This document shows positions 25,261-32,292 of a DNA stretch of 47,886 bases, in pieces (within the stretch, counting starts at the first letter, position 1; each line of letters starts with the position of its first letter). The position numbers were made by a program, and so were the translations under genes. The notes below the pieces were generated by a model. It did no database searches. It worked only from the letters and a program-made list of their open reading frames with translations, and was not told the DNA's origin. The DNA is from Alphaproteobacteria bacterium. Lineage in GTDB: Bacteria > Pseudomonadota > Alphaproteobacteria > Rs-D84. Location: assembly GCA_017471445.1 (NCBI GenBank), contig JAFUTJ010000015.1, positions 89,352-137,237 on the forward strand, given 5' to 3'.

Positions 25261-25288
25261 ATTTTACCATTTTTTCCTGTTTTCACAA
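25261..25288 (-). promoter_or_regulatory. promoter inside segment A, pointing left
   Basis: On the minus strand TTGTGA (complement of 25283-25288), a 16-bp spacer and TAAAAT (complement of 25261-25266) are seen. It aligns with the promoter inside segment B, including the flanking GATTTATA and AATTATAGG stretches. Confidence 0.6.
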
Positions 25289-25325
25289 GATTTTTTTTCA
25301 TAAATCCATATAAATCTGAATCATG

Positions 25326-25351
25326 ATAAATTTAACCACGGTTTAATTTAT
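25326..25351 (-). repeat. crossover site A-right
   Basis: It has core AACC-AC-GGTTT, the inverse of A-left. The sequence beyond it (about 25352-25385) is similar to that beyond site B-right, including an ACAATGC-TGT block. Confidence 0.8.
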
Positions 25352-25434
25352 TCAGTGCGAAATCCGCAACAATGCTTGTATTTCCTGGGGGTTGTTAAGG
25401 TAATAAAAACATAAAAATAAACAAAGGAGATAGA

Positions 25435-25794
25435 ATGAAAAACGCATTATTGGTACTGCCTGTTTTAGCATTGGCGGCTTGTTCTGATAATAAATACAGT
25501 GAATATGATTCAATATTTTATTGGTGTCAAAGGATAGAAACATCTGATGAACATTTGGTATACGAATGCCCCGGGGATGATGAATGGGCAAAAAATATAA
25601 AACAGGTTCAACCAACAGGAAAATTTAAAGAGCCCGGCAATTTGGATTTACTTAAATTGTATGCAGAAACGGGAAATGTATTTGTTGAAATTGCTTTCAA
25701 TGATGCAGGTGTGTGCAAGGAAGATTTTACTATACGTACCATGGTCGCCGAACCAAAAAAAACTACAAATTGGGCCGTCATTGGTTGCATATAA
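25435..25794 (+). CDS. lipoprotein under the segment A switch
   Basis: A 119-residue protein with a lipoprotein signal peptide (LAAC, Cys16) and a small acidic mature domain with four further cysteines (about residues 31, 45, 93 and 118). No family is recognised. AGGAGA lies 5 nt before the ATG. No strong promoter is evident between crossover site A-right and the start, so transcription probably relies on the invertible promoter in its other orientation. A phase-variable surface lipoprotein is the natural reading, by analogy with invertase-controlled surface genes elsewhere. Confidence 0.75.
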   Translation: MKNALLVLPVLALAACSDNKYSEYDSIFYWCQRIETSDEHLVYECPGDDEWAKNIKQVQPTGKFKEPGNLDLLKLYAETGNVFVEIAFNDAGVCKEDFTIRTMVAEPKKTTNWAVIGCI

Positions 25795-25815
25795 ATTGTA
25801 CATTTATCAAACAAT

Positions 25816-25847
25816 AAACCGCTAATTTAGGCGGTTTTTATTTTTTT
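25816..25847 (+). terminator. terminator after the switched lipoprotein gene
   Basis: AAACCGC and GCGGTTT pair around an 8-nt loop and are followed by a T-rich run, 22 bases after the stop codon. Confidence 0.85.
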
Positions 25848-25853
25848 ACTTCT

Positions 25854-26042
25854 TTGATGCTGGTTAATGACCGGAACACAACACCAATGGTTATTAGTTT
25901 GCGTATCATGTTTACCAATGTTGAAATTGACGGTCAAAGAATCATTGAAATCAATATAGATAACATGGTCCGTAACATAAACGGCACAGATGTCCAGTCG
26001 GATGTCCGTTCAGCACAGGGGGGGCTAGTATTTGCAATTTAG
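25854..26042 (+). other. doubtful short open frame
   Basis: A 62-residue frame is open here and its composition is not obviously random (for example VEIDGQRIIEINIDN), but it has no Shine-Dalgarno, no promoter and no recognised family. It may be a remnant, or chance. Nothing else is seen between the terminator at 25847 and the gene at 26088. Confidence 0.2.
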
Positions 26043-26087
26043 TAAAAAAAGATTATAGTGTTCATAAACGTACGAAAAGGCTATAAA

Positions 26088-26321
26088 ATGCAAGAAAAAA
26101 TAGAACAAATTGAAAGTTATGTATTAGACTTTATCAAGAAAAATCCAGAATTTTGCAAAGTTGGTAAAATATTATCTTTCCCATCAGCTTTTTTTACAAA
26201 ATATGATAAGGAAGAAAAAAATGCAGCTTTTGTTGATATGATAGAAAATGGTTGGATTGAAGGTGAAGATTTAGAGCACATAGTCTTAACCAGCAAAGGT
26301 CAAGATAAAGCCAATGAGTAA
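26088..26321 (+). CDS. small protein, possibly winged-helix
   Basis: The start at 26088 is chosen for its AAAGG site; the frame is open to 26058 without one. The 77-residue product is acidic and helical at first (MQEKIEQIESYVLDFIKKN) and ends with a segment (GWIEGEDLEHIVLTSKGQDKANE) that resembles the wing and terminal helix of small winged-helix proteins. No signal peptide. A hairpin terminator follows. It lies between two phase-switch cassettes, but no link to them can be shown. Confidence 0.55.
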   Translation: MQEKIEQIESYVLDFIKKNPEFCKVGKILSFPSAFFTKYDKEEKNAAFVDMIENGWIEGEDLEHIVLTSKGQDKANE

Positions 26322-26343
26322 TGATTCAATTTTCATATTCAAT

Positions 26344-26366
26344 GGTCCCTTTTTGGGACCCTTTAT
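26344..26366 (+). terminator. hairpin terminator
   Basis: GGTCCC and GGGACC pair around five T, followed by a short T-rich stretch, 23 bases after the stop of the 77-residue gene. Confidence 0.6.
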
Positions 26367-26385
26367 CATATAAAAAGGAAATAAC

Positions 26386-26612
26386 ATGGAAAAATGCGTT
26401 TGACACAAGTATCGAATCCGGAGTTAATGCGTAAAGCAGAAGAATCTAGACGTATACGTTCGAACGCAACAGTTGAAGAAATGGTAGAAACAACACATTG
26501 TTCCTGTTCCATACAGCGTGACAACAACTATCACGAACAAGAAATAATCATAATGAAAAAAAACGTTAGAAAGAAGATAAATGATTCACAAACAAAAAGA
26601 TGTTTGGATTAA
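26386..26612 (+). CDS. small protein with possible start-region frameshift
   Basis: AAAAAGGAA is properly placed for the ATG at 26386, but that frame stops after five codons. The next ATG, at 26394, opens a 72-residue frame and lies about 14 nt from the ribosome site. One extra A in the A-run at 26390-26394 would join the first ATG to the long frame (MEK then MRLTQVSN). So either translation re-initiates, or a homopolymer slip has broken the gene, by mutation or assembly error. The product is basic and polar with two close cysteines (HCSCS). Its stop codon lies inside the bidirectional terminator. Function unknown. Confidence 0.4.
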
Positions 26613-26626
26613 CCAAACATCTTTTT
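26594..26626. terminator. bidirectional terminator
   Basis: A perfect 14-bp inverted repeat (AAAAAGATGTTTGG and its complement) around five bases has T-runs on both strands. It separates the convergent genes ending at 26612 and 26628. Confidence 0.85.
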
Positions 26627-26627
26627 A

Positions 26628-27089
26628 TTATCTCGCTATTCCCAATGCTTGTATAGCTTGAATTTCTTCGGGTGTCAAATTATTACGAGCGCTTTCAATA
26701 AACTCTAATTGTCTCAGTTTGGCTCCCAAAGCATCACTGACATCAAAAATATCCTGTTGTTGATAATTGGTATAACCGTCTCTTTCATACCAGTCCATTT
26801 CAGCAACTAAAATTGGTTCTGCACCTTCTTTTGGGTTGGCCATAAAAATACGATAGTAACCGTAATCCCATGCATTATCATAAGCAAACAAGAACTTGTC
26901 GTTTGAATCAGTCACAGTTACTGTACTACTACCTGGTTCACTATTAACCTTAATTTTAATGTCATCACGTTTCAACAAAGTTAACAACGTAGCCTTAATA
27001 TATCTGTTCAATGGCTTTTGTGGTATACGGCTTATATGTTTGCCATTAATATCCACAACTGTTTCCTGTTTTGCATCACCCATACCCAT
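26628..27089 (-). CDS. cytoplasmic protein switched opposite to the surface operon
   Basis: The start at 27089 is chosen because GGAG lies about 6 nt upstream; the frame is open to 27116, but those codons lie over the ribosome site and the crossover repeat. The 153-residue product has no signal peptide. Visible parts are a basic helix (PLNRYIKATLLTLLKRDD), a beta-rich middle, and an acidic helical C-terminus (LTPEEIQAIQALGIAR). No family is recognised. Crossover site B-left begins 19 bases upstream and the promoter in segment B points at this gene, so it should be ON in this assembly. Its leader resembles that of the gene at 1907-3889. Confidence 0.65.
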   Translation of the reverse strand: MGMGDAKQETVVDINGKHISRIPQKPLNRYIKATLLTLLKRDDIKIKVNSEPGSSTVTVTDSNDKFLFAYDNAWDYGYYRIFMANPKEGAEPILVAEMDWYERDGYTNYQQQDIFDVSDALGAKLRQLEFIESARNNLTPEEIQAIQALGIAR

Positions 27090-27107
27090 AAAACACTCCT
27101 TTTTTAT

Positions 27108-27133
27108 GTAAATCAAACCGAGGTTTTTTCTAC
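27108..27133 (+). repeat. crossover site B-left
   Basis: It has core AAACC-GA-GGTTT with centre at 27120-27121. The inner half-site is less regular than in the other three sites. Confidence 0.75.
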
Positions 27134-27173
27134 AAAAAACGGAGGTTAAATACCTATAATTTTACGCCCTGTG

Positions 27174-27202
27174 ATTCTACAATATTATTCCTATTTTTTC
27201 AA
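27174..27202 (-). promoter_or_regulatory. promoter inside segment B, pointing left
   Basis: On the minus strand TTGAAA (complement of 27197-27202), a 17-bp spacer and TAGAAT (complement of 27174-27179) are seen, close to the sigma70 consensus. No comparable promoter was seen pointing right. Confidence 0.65.
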
Positions 27203-27238
27203 GCGTTTTTACCAATTTTTTATTAAAAAAATATCCCT

Positions 27239-27264
27239 ATAAATCTAACCTCGGTTTGATTTAC
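27239..27264 (-). repeat. crossover site B-right
   Basis: It has core AACC-TC-GGTTT with centre at 27251-27252 and outer half-site GGTTTGATTTAC, identical to the outer half-site of B-left. Confidence 0.8.
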
Positions 27265-27334
27265 TTACTATAAAATTCGTCACAATGCCTGTGTTTTTAG
27301 GATATTTGATAACGAATATGGAGAGAATAAAAAC

Positions 27335-27712
27335 ATGAAAACATTATCATATATTCGGCAAAAATCAGGGTGGTTAATATTATCTGCTGTATATTTGTCT
27401 TTTGTGATAACAATAAATGCCTTTGGCGGTATTGTGACAGAACCAGTAAATACTTCATCACAAGAGCAATACGTTGACGTAAATGATATGAATAATGATG
27501 AAATTATTGCTACGTTAAAAAATGATATTAAGGCAATTGATGAACAAATGGCCCAGTGTAAAAAGCAAAAGAAAGGATGGACAGCCGCCACGGTCATAGG
27601 CGGTATAGGCATTGTTGGTACGGGTATTGGTGCATTGGTGCAAAATAATCAAATTAAAAATAAAAAAACTGAATTGAAAACTGCACAAGATGAGTTGAGA
27701 AGTATAAAATGA
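27335..27712 (+). CDS. envelope protein with coiled coil and Gly-rich hydrophobic segment
   Basis: A 125-residue protein with an N-terminal signal or membrane segment (about residues 12-30), a short coiled coil (about 50-75), a Gly-rich hydrophobic stretch (TVIGGIGIVGTGIGALV, about 86-102) and a charged tail. The same coiled coil plus Gly-rich plan is in the N-terminal third of the next protein, so they may pack together in the envelope. GGAGAG lies about 9 nt before the ATG. Its stop overlaps the next start (ATGA). It is the first gene downstream of segment B, hence probably phase-variable and OFF as assembled. Confidence 0.7.
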   Translation: MKTLSYIRQKSGWLILSAVYLSFVITINAFGGIVTEPVNTSSQEQYVDVNDMNNDEIIATLKNDIKAIDEQMAQCKKQKKGWTAATVIGGIGIVGTGIGALVQNNQIKNKKTELKTAQDELRSIK

Positions 27713-28932
27713 TTAGGATGTTTTCTATCTTTTGTAGTCTGATGATTCTTGTGCCATCTGTTACGGTCGCAATTACATATCAATCTGAGATTTCCCGGTT
27801 AACGGCCGAAAAACAACGCAAATATGCAGAACTGGAAAAATGTGTAAAATCCGTCAAAGGATTAACAATTGCCGGTGTGTCTACGCTGGGGTTAACCGCC
27901 GGTGGTGTCGCATTAAACTTGTCACAGGCAGATAAAAGTAAAACATTGGACAGCCAAATCAATGCTACAAATAAACAAATTGAAAGAAAAAAACAAGAAA
28001 TTGAAGAAAAGCGCATAAAAGAGGAACAAGAAAGACAAGCGCAAGCCAAGATGGCGTGTGAAACAGACGCTGAAAAGATATATACAAACGGCAGATGTAT
28101 TGATAAAACGTTAATTCAGACGCCACAAACAACGGTTACCACAAAAACAGAAATCCCACAGGTGCAAACGGAAACAAAAATTACGGTAAATAATGATAAC
28201 CCTGTTGCAACAGCGGATAGCATCATTGATGTAAAGTCACAAGAAAGATGTAAATCATATGCGTCTAAAATACATGGAACAGAATGCTATCAGGATTCTG
28301 ATGGCAAATGGAAGTTACGGTGGATTGTCAAAGATGGGGACCCTTGCCCAATTAGCGAATGTTTTGATAAAACAAATACGGCCACCTGCAAATATGTTTG
28401 GATTCCAGAATCATTTGTATGTGTTGCGGACACTTGCAAAACCGGATATAAAGTGTTCGGTCATATGTGTCAAAAAGAAAATCCAATCACATGCGATGAA
28501 ACCAAGGGCGAAATTGTCGCACCATCTGGCGATAAATGCATAAAACAAACAACGGGATTATCGGATAAAAGTTCGGATACACAAACATTGACTATGTCAC
28601 AAGAAAAAAAAGAAGATAAGCGAACAAATTCCATCAGTTCTGACAAAGTAGAAGGTTTTGCATCAGAACAATCGTGCCGTACACAAGCAAACATCATAAG
28701 TGATAACGGAATAGAATGTGAATACAATTCTGATTCTAAAAAATGGGATTTGGTTTATACTATTCACGATGGTGATGTCTGTTCGTGCGACCCATCAAAA
28801 ATGGGTCAGGACAATGCACAAACTTGCAAATATAAAAAGATGATGGATTATCATTTTGAGTGTATTGCCGCTACGTGTAAATCTGGTTATAAAATAAGCC
28901 AGTATATGTGTGAGAAAGAGTTAGATTATTAA
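27709..28932 (+). CDS. Cys-rich surface or secreted repeat protein
   Basis: A 407-residue protein with a signal peptide (about residues 1-21), a first coiled coil, a Gly/Ala/Thr-rich hydrophobic stretch (about 50-72), a second charged coiled coil (about 78-118), a Thr-rich linker, then two homologous Cys-rich modules (about residues 176-258 and 318-403). Each module contains a C-x-Y/N stretch, a W-x-L/D core, an I-x-DGD-x-C motif, TCKY and a final TCK-x-GYK...MC. Such repeats look like an exposed, disulphide-stabilised domain. It is coupled to the previous gene by ATGA and is probably controlled by segment B. No named family is recognised. Confidence 0.72.
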   Translation: MIRMFSIFCSLMILVPSVTVAITYQSEISRLTAEKQRKYAELEKCVKSVKGLTIAGVSTLGLTAGGVALNLSQADKSKTLDSQINATNKQIERKKQEIEEKRIKEEQERQAQAKMACETDAEKIYTNGRCIDKTLIQTPQTTVTTKTEIPQVQTETKITVNNDNPVATADSIIDVKSQERCKSYASKIHGTECYQDSDGKWKLRWIVKDGDPCPISECFDKTNTATCKYVWIPESFVCVADTCKTGYKVFGHMCQKENPITCDETKGEIVAPSGDKCIKQTTGLSDKSSDTQTLTMSQEKKEDKRTNSISSDKVEGFASEQSCRTQANIISDNGIECEYNSDSKKWDLVYTIHDGDVCSCDPSKMGQDNAQTCKYKKMMDYHFECIAATCKSGYKISQYMCEKELDY

Positions 28933-28948
28933 AATATTTGTCTTATGA

Positions 28949-29107
28949 TATTTTGATAGAATATTAGATGGTCCAAATAAATGCTTTTTACCAAATTGTA
29001 ATGTTGGGTACCTCAAAATAGATAAATAATGTTACGATATAGAAAAAAACAGCGGATTAGTCATTGCCATAGGCCGTGACGGTAATTCATGCTATTGTGA
29101 AATATAA
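28949..29107 (+). pseudogene. remnant of a Cys-rich surface protein gene
   Basis: One frame reads coherently across 28949-29107 except for a TAA at 29027-29029. Before it comes NKCFLPNCNVGYLKIDK, after it CYDIEKNSGLVIAIGRDGNS and a final CYCEI. The C-N-x-GY-x-K pattern resembles the C-K-x-GYK motif in the modules of the preceding gene. There is no start codon or ribosome site. It is probably a broken tail of a related gene, and nothing else is seen between 28933 and the tRNA terminator. Confidence 0.5.
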
Positions 29108-29123
29108 AACAGTAATTAGTGTT

Positions 29124-29148
29124 AAAAAAAGACCGGTAAAAATCGGTC
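29124..29148 (-). terminator. tRNA-Met terminator
   Basis: On the minus strand GACCG and CGGTC pair and are followed by seven T, 11 bases after the tRNA 3' end. Confidence 0.8.
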
Positions 29149-29158
29149 CTTTAATTCT

Positions 29159-29235
29159 TGGTAGCGGGAGAGGGACTTGAACCCCCGACACGCGGATTAT
29201 GATTCCGCTGCTCTAACCAGCTGAGCTATCCCGCC
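29159..29235 (-). tRNA. tRNA-Met (CAT), elongator
   Basis: A 77-nt cloverleaf with an encoded CCA end. The acceptor is GGCGGGA with TCCCGCT (position 1-72 is G-U). The D-arm includes GCTCAGCTGGTTAGAGC. The anticodon stem GCGGA/TCCGC encloses ATCATAA with anticodon CAT, and the T-loop is GTTCAAG. The sequence is very close to alphaproteobacterial elongator tRNA-Met. It lacks the three G-C pairs of initiator tRNA in the anticodon stem. A tRNA-Ile2 with modified CAT is less likely. Confidence 0.9.
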
Positions 29236-29293
29236 ATAAACAACACAATTATATATTAACTTTTATCAATTGCAAGTGGCAAATTTGATTATA

Positions 29294-29776
29294 TTAAAAG
29301 CCGACCCATCGGGCCATATTGGCATGTGCCAATGCAATTGCAATTGCGTCGGTTTCGTCCGGTGTTTTTGGATTGGCCGCCGGTAACAGTATACGAACCA
29401 TTTTATAAATTGCGTCTTTATCGGCATGACCGGCCGATGTTAATGCCTTTTTTATTTTATTTGGTTCGTATTCATAAACCGGTATTTGATGGGTTGATAT
29501 TGCAACAATTGCCGCCGCACGCGCATGCCCCAGAATCAATGTTGTTTTTGGGTTTTTATTAACGAATGTGATTTCAATACTGCATACATCTGGCGAAAAC
29601 GTATCAATCAGTTTTGATACATCGTTAAATATAATCGCCAAACGTTCGGCAAATGTGCCATTTTTTGTCGGTAATATAACACCACTGGCCACATAATGAC
29701 GGGCGGAACCCGCGCTGTCAATAATGGCCCAACCGGTGTGTAATAATCCTGGATCAATCCCTAGTATTCGTGTCAT
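29294..29776 (-). CDS. ruvC: Holliday junction endonuclease RuvC
   Basis: RuvC is a dimeric nuclease that resolves Holliday junctions together with RuvAB. The 160-residue protein begins ILGIDPGLLHTGWA. Acidic catalytic positions Asp8, Glu68 (SIEITFVNKN), Asp140 and Asp143 (PDETDAIAIALAH) have the same order and spacing as in E. coli RuvC. The length is close to normal. ruvA and ruvB, often adjacent, are not in the window. It stands alone next to tRNA-Met and diverges from the MFS gene. Confidence 0.95.
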   Translation of the reverse strand: MTRILGIDPGLLHTGWAIIDSAGSARHYVASGVILPTKNGTFAERLAIIFNDVSKLIDTFSPDVCSIEITFVNKNPKTTLILGHARAAAIVAISTHQIPVYEYEPNKIKKALTSAGHADKDAIYKMVRILLPAANPKTPDETDAIAIALAHANMARWVGF

Positions 29777-29879
29777 ACGCGCATTGTATCACAAAATGCA
29801 TATTTTAATCAACCGATGCAAACTGGCATTTGTTGATGTTTTATGATATAATACGCGTCGGCAATGGGGGAATGTTGAT

Positions 29880-31070
29880 ATGTCAAAAGACAAATATATT
29901 TCAATCGGTAAATCAGTCAGTGGTTTTTCATTTGCAAATTTAGGACTGTTTACAGGCTTTGCCGAAGGGATTTATAACGCGGTTTATTCTCTGGTAATTT
30001 TAGAGATATTAAAATCCAGTGCCGTTGTTGGTGTATATGTTGCGGTATATTCTGCATTTTGTATGTGTGTTGCATTGTTTGCAAATGAATTGTTTCGTCG
30101 GTTTTCCAAGGTACGTGTTTTTTATGCATCGATGACCGCATTGGCTGTATGCTATGCGATGATGAGTTTTTCTGTCCAGGCATCATCATTTATCACATTG
30201 GATTACACATCAGGAATAGCATTAACATTGGTTAATGTGTTAATACCACTGTTTATGTCTGATTTTTCACATGATGTTGGTATGGCAAAATTAAATTCGC
30301 GATATCACCTGTGGTTAAATATTGGGGCGTTGTTTGCGCCAACAATTGCGGTGTTTGTGGCGGGGTATGCGGGAAATCGCGCCGCATTTATGGCATCGGC
30401 CGCGATATATTGCGCATGTTTGTTCTTTTTCAGATATCTGCGGGTGGAACAGGCGGACAAGGTTATTACACCGGTAAACCCGCGGCGTACGTTTCGGTCA
30501 CTGTGGCGTAATACGCTTGCATTCTTTCGTACACCGGGCATGTTACGTGCGTATACGATTAATTTTAGTTTTTATTCGTTGCGTGCAATGCGTTACCTGT
30601 ATGTGCCAATTGTTGTCATTGAAAATGGTTTTTCCAAAGATGCATTGGGTTGGGTATTAACATTGGGTATTGTGCCATATTTATTCTTGTCGGAAATAAT
30701 GGGTTATGCGGTGCGCCGTTTTGGCAAGAAATTGTGGTTAATTTTAGGTTTTGGTTCATTTGCGGCATTTTCTGCATTTGCAATGTTTGCAACCGGTTAC
30801 CCGTTGTTGGCGACATTTGTTCTGTGGCAGGTTTCGTGTGCATTAATTGAACCGGTACATGATTTGATGTTTTTTGATGGTACAAAAAAGTCACAACAAA
30901 CACGTTTTTACGGTGTATTTCGTACGTCGGCAAATTTACCCAGTGTTGTTGCCCCGGTAATGGCGGCGGCATTTATTACCATATTTGGAATGACATCGTC
31001 TGTTTGGTTGGTAACTGCATTAATCGGAACAATTGCGGTGTTGGTTGTATTGCCTGTTCGCGACAGGTGA
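29880..31070 (+). CDS. MFS-type membrane transporter
   Basis: A 396-residue protein with about 12 hydrophobic helices arranged in two halves, as expected for the major facilitator superfamily. The loop between the second and third helices (ELFRRFSKVRVFYASM) matches the usual basic motif region of such proteins. The substrate cannot be predicted. The weak ribosome site (GGGGGAA) lies 6 nt before the ATG. It is followed by recA after 67 bases, with no terminator seen between them. TGA is its stop. Confidence 0.8.
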   Translation: MSKDKYISIGKSVSGFSFANLGLFTGFAEGIYNAVYSLVILEILKSSAVVGVYVAVYSAFCMCVALFANELFRRFSKVRVFYASMTALAVCYAMMSFSVQASSFITLDYTSGIALTLVNVLIPLFMSDFSHDVGMAKLNSRYHLWLNIGALFAPTIAVFVAGYAGNRAAFMASAAIYCACLFFFRYLRVEQADKVITPVNPRRTFRSLWRNTLAFFRTPGMLRAYTINFSFYSLRAMRYLYVPIVVIENGFSKDALGWVLTLGIVPYLFLSEIMGYAVRRFGKKLWLILGFGSFAAFSAFAMFATGYPLLATFVLWQVSCALIEPVHDLMFFDGTKKSQQTRFYGVFRTSANLPSVVAPVMAAAFITIFGMTSSVWLVTALIGTIAVLVVLPVRDR

Positions 31071-31137
31071 ACTTAATTTATGTTGCGTTTTTCCCTTTTT
31101 ATTGCTATTGTCACATCGTTAAGAAAAGGGGAATTTT

Positions 31138-32226
31138 ATGGCAAAGAAAGAAGCAGTCAAAGAAGCCGTTAAATCTGGAAAAAATCCTGCGCTGGAATCT
31201 GCGTTGGCACAAATACAAAAGCAGTTTGGCAAAGAAGCCATTATGAAAATGGGCGATGGTTCCCAACAGAATATAGAGGCGATTTCATCTGGTTCGCTGG
31301 GGCTGGACATTGCATTGGGAATTGGCGGTTATCCACGTGGTCGCATTGTTGAAATTTTTGGGCCGGAATCATCGGGTAAAACAACATTGGCCCTGCATGC
31401 CGTGGCAGAGGCACAAAAGAAAGGCGGCACATGTGCATATATTGATGCCGAAAACGCATTGGACCCAAGTTATGCGAAAAAATTGGGTTGTAATGTATCT
31501 GAACTGATTATATCGCAACCAGATTCTGGGGAACAAGCATTGGAAATCGCTGACACTTTGATTAAGTCTGGGGCTGTTGATGTTGTTGTTGTAGACAGTG
31601 TGGCGGCCCTGGTGCCCAAGGCAGAATTAGAAGGCAACATTGGTGATTCTTTTGTCGGTACAACGGCGCGGTTGATGTCGCAATCATTAAAAAAACTGGC
31701 CGGGTCGGTATCGCGCAGTAACACGTTATTAATATTTATTAATCAAATTCGTATGAAAATTGGTGTTATGTTTGGAAACCCGGAAACAACGTCGGGCGGT
31801 AATGCGCTGAAATTCTATGCGTCGGTACGCCTGGACATTCGTCGCACCGGCCAAATCAAAGATAAAGAAAACGTTATTGGTAACGAAACACGTGTAAAGA
31901 TTGTTAAAAATAAAGTTGCGCCACCATTCCGTACGGTTGATTTCAAGATTATGTATGGCGAAGGGATTTCACGTATCAGTGAAATCTTGGATATGGGTGT
32001 AAAGTACGACTTTATTGAAAAGGCGGGGTCTTTCTATTCTTACAATAGCGAACGTATCGGCCAAGGTGAAGCGAACGCACGTCAATGGTTGCGTGACCAT
32101 CCGGTGGCCCAGGAAGAATTATTGGCCAAGATAATGGCGCGGGCAAATGGCATTGCCGAAGAAATGACAACCGGTCCGGCAATTGATGATGATACGGATG
32201 ATAATATAGAAAGTATCGATGAATAA
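31138..32226 (+). CDS. recA: recombinase RecA
   Basis: RecA forms filaments on single-stranded DNA, catalyses strand exchange and triggers the SOS response. The 362-residue protein has Walker A GPESSGKT (residues 75-82), the [15 protein letters not shown] Walker B block, the MMSQ-like MSQSLKKL segment, the L2 loop with [17 protein letters not shown], and an acidic C-terminus ([13 protein letters not shown]). AAAAGGGG lies about 8 nt before the ATG. No clear alphaproteobacterial LexA box was seen upstream. A strong terminator follows. Confidence 0.98.
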   Translation: MAKKEAVKEAVKSGKNPALESALAQIQKQFGKEAIMKMGDGSQQNIEAISSGSLGLDIALGIGGYPRGRIVEIFGPESSGKTTLALHAVAEAQKKGGTCAYIDAENALDPSYAKKLGCNVSELIISQPDSGEQALEIADTLIKSGAVDVVVVDSVAALVPKAELEGNIGDSFVGTTARLMSQSLKKLAGSVSRSNTLLIFINQIRMKIGVMFGNPETTSGGNALKFYASVRLDIRRTGQIKDKENVIGNETRVKIVKNKVAPPFRTVDFKIMYGEGISRISEILDMGVKYDFIEKAGSFYSYNSERIGQGEANARQWLRDHPVAQEELLAKIMARANGIAEEMTTGPAIDDDTDDNIESIDE

Positions 32227-32232
32227 AAAATA

Positions 32233-32268
32233 AATGCTGATTTCTGATTTTGGAATCAGCATTATTTA
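32233..32268 (+). terminator. recA terminator
   Basis: AATGCTGATT and AATCAGCATT form a perfect 10-bp stem, followed by a short T-run, seven bases after the recA stop. Confidence 0.8.
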
Positions 32269-32292
32269 ACTGACACAATGGGGGTATAAAAA

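Larger units (their letters stand above)
25193..25351. promoter_or_regulatory. invertible promoter segment A
   Basis: Two head-to-head crossover sites flank about 131 bp. The perfect 18-bp inverted repeat is AAACCGTGGTTAAATTTA at 25200-25217 and its complement at 25327-25344. Each site has AACC-GT-GGTT symmetry with the asymmetric centre GT (25205-25206; AC at 25338-25339), as in Hin/Gin/Pin sites. The internal promoter points left, towards the invertase 3' end, so the lipoprotein gene at 25435 should be OFF in this assembly and ON after inversion. Confidence 0.8.
27108..27264. promoter_or_regulatory. invertible promoter segment B between divergent genes
   Basis: A perfect 18-bp inverted repeat, GTAAATCAAACCGAGGTT at 27108-27125 and its complement at 27247-27264, flanks about 129 bp. 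The cores are AAACC-GA-GGTT and AACC-TC-GGTTT, matching the core of the phage Mu Gin sites. One promoter inside points left to the gene at 26628-27089; inversion would point it at the operon starting at 27335. The segment aligns with segment A over its whole length. Confidence 0.82.

Noticed and set aside
25854-26042. A firm gene call for the 62-residue frame
   Set aside because: No ribosome site, promoter or recognised family; kept only as a doubtful entry.
25200-27264. Integron attC sites
   Set aside because: The repeats contain GTTAAAT and ATTTAAC, which match attC core patterns, but they occur in the opposite order to a true attC. No tyrosine integrase is seen. The AAACC-NN-GGTT core and the adjacent serine invertase explain them better.
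31071-31137. LexA (SOS) box before recA
   Set aside because: GTTC and GAAC motifs at the end of the MFS gene do not have the direct-repeat N7 spacing of alphaproteobacterial LexA sites.
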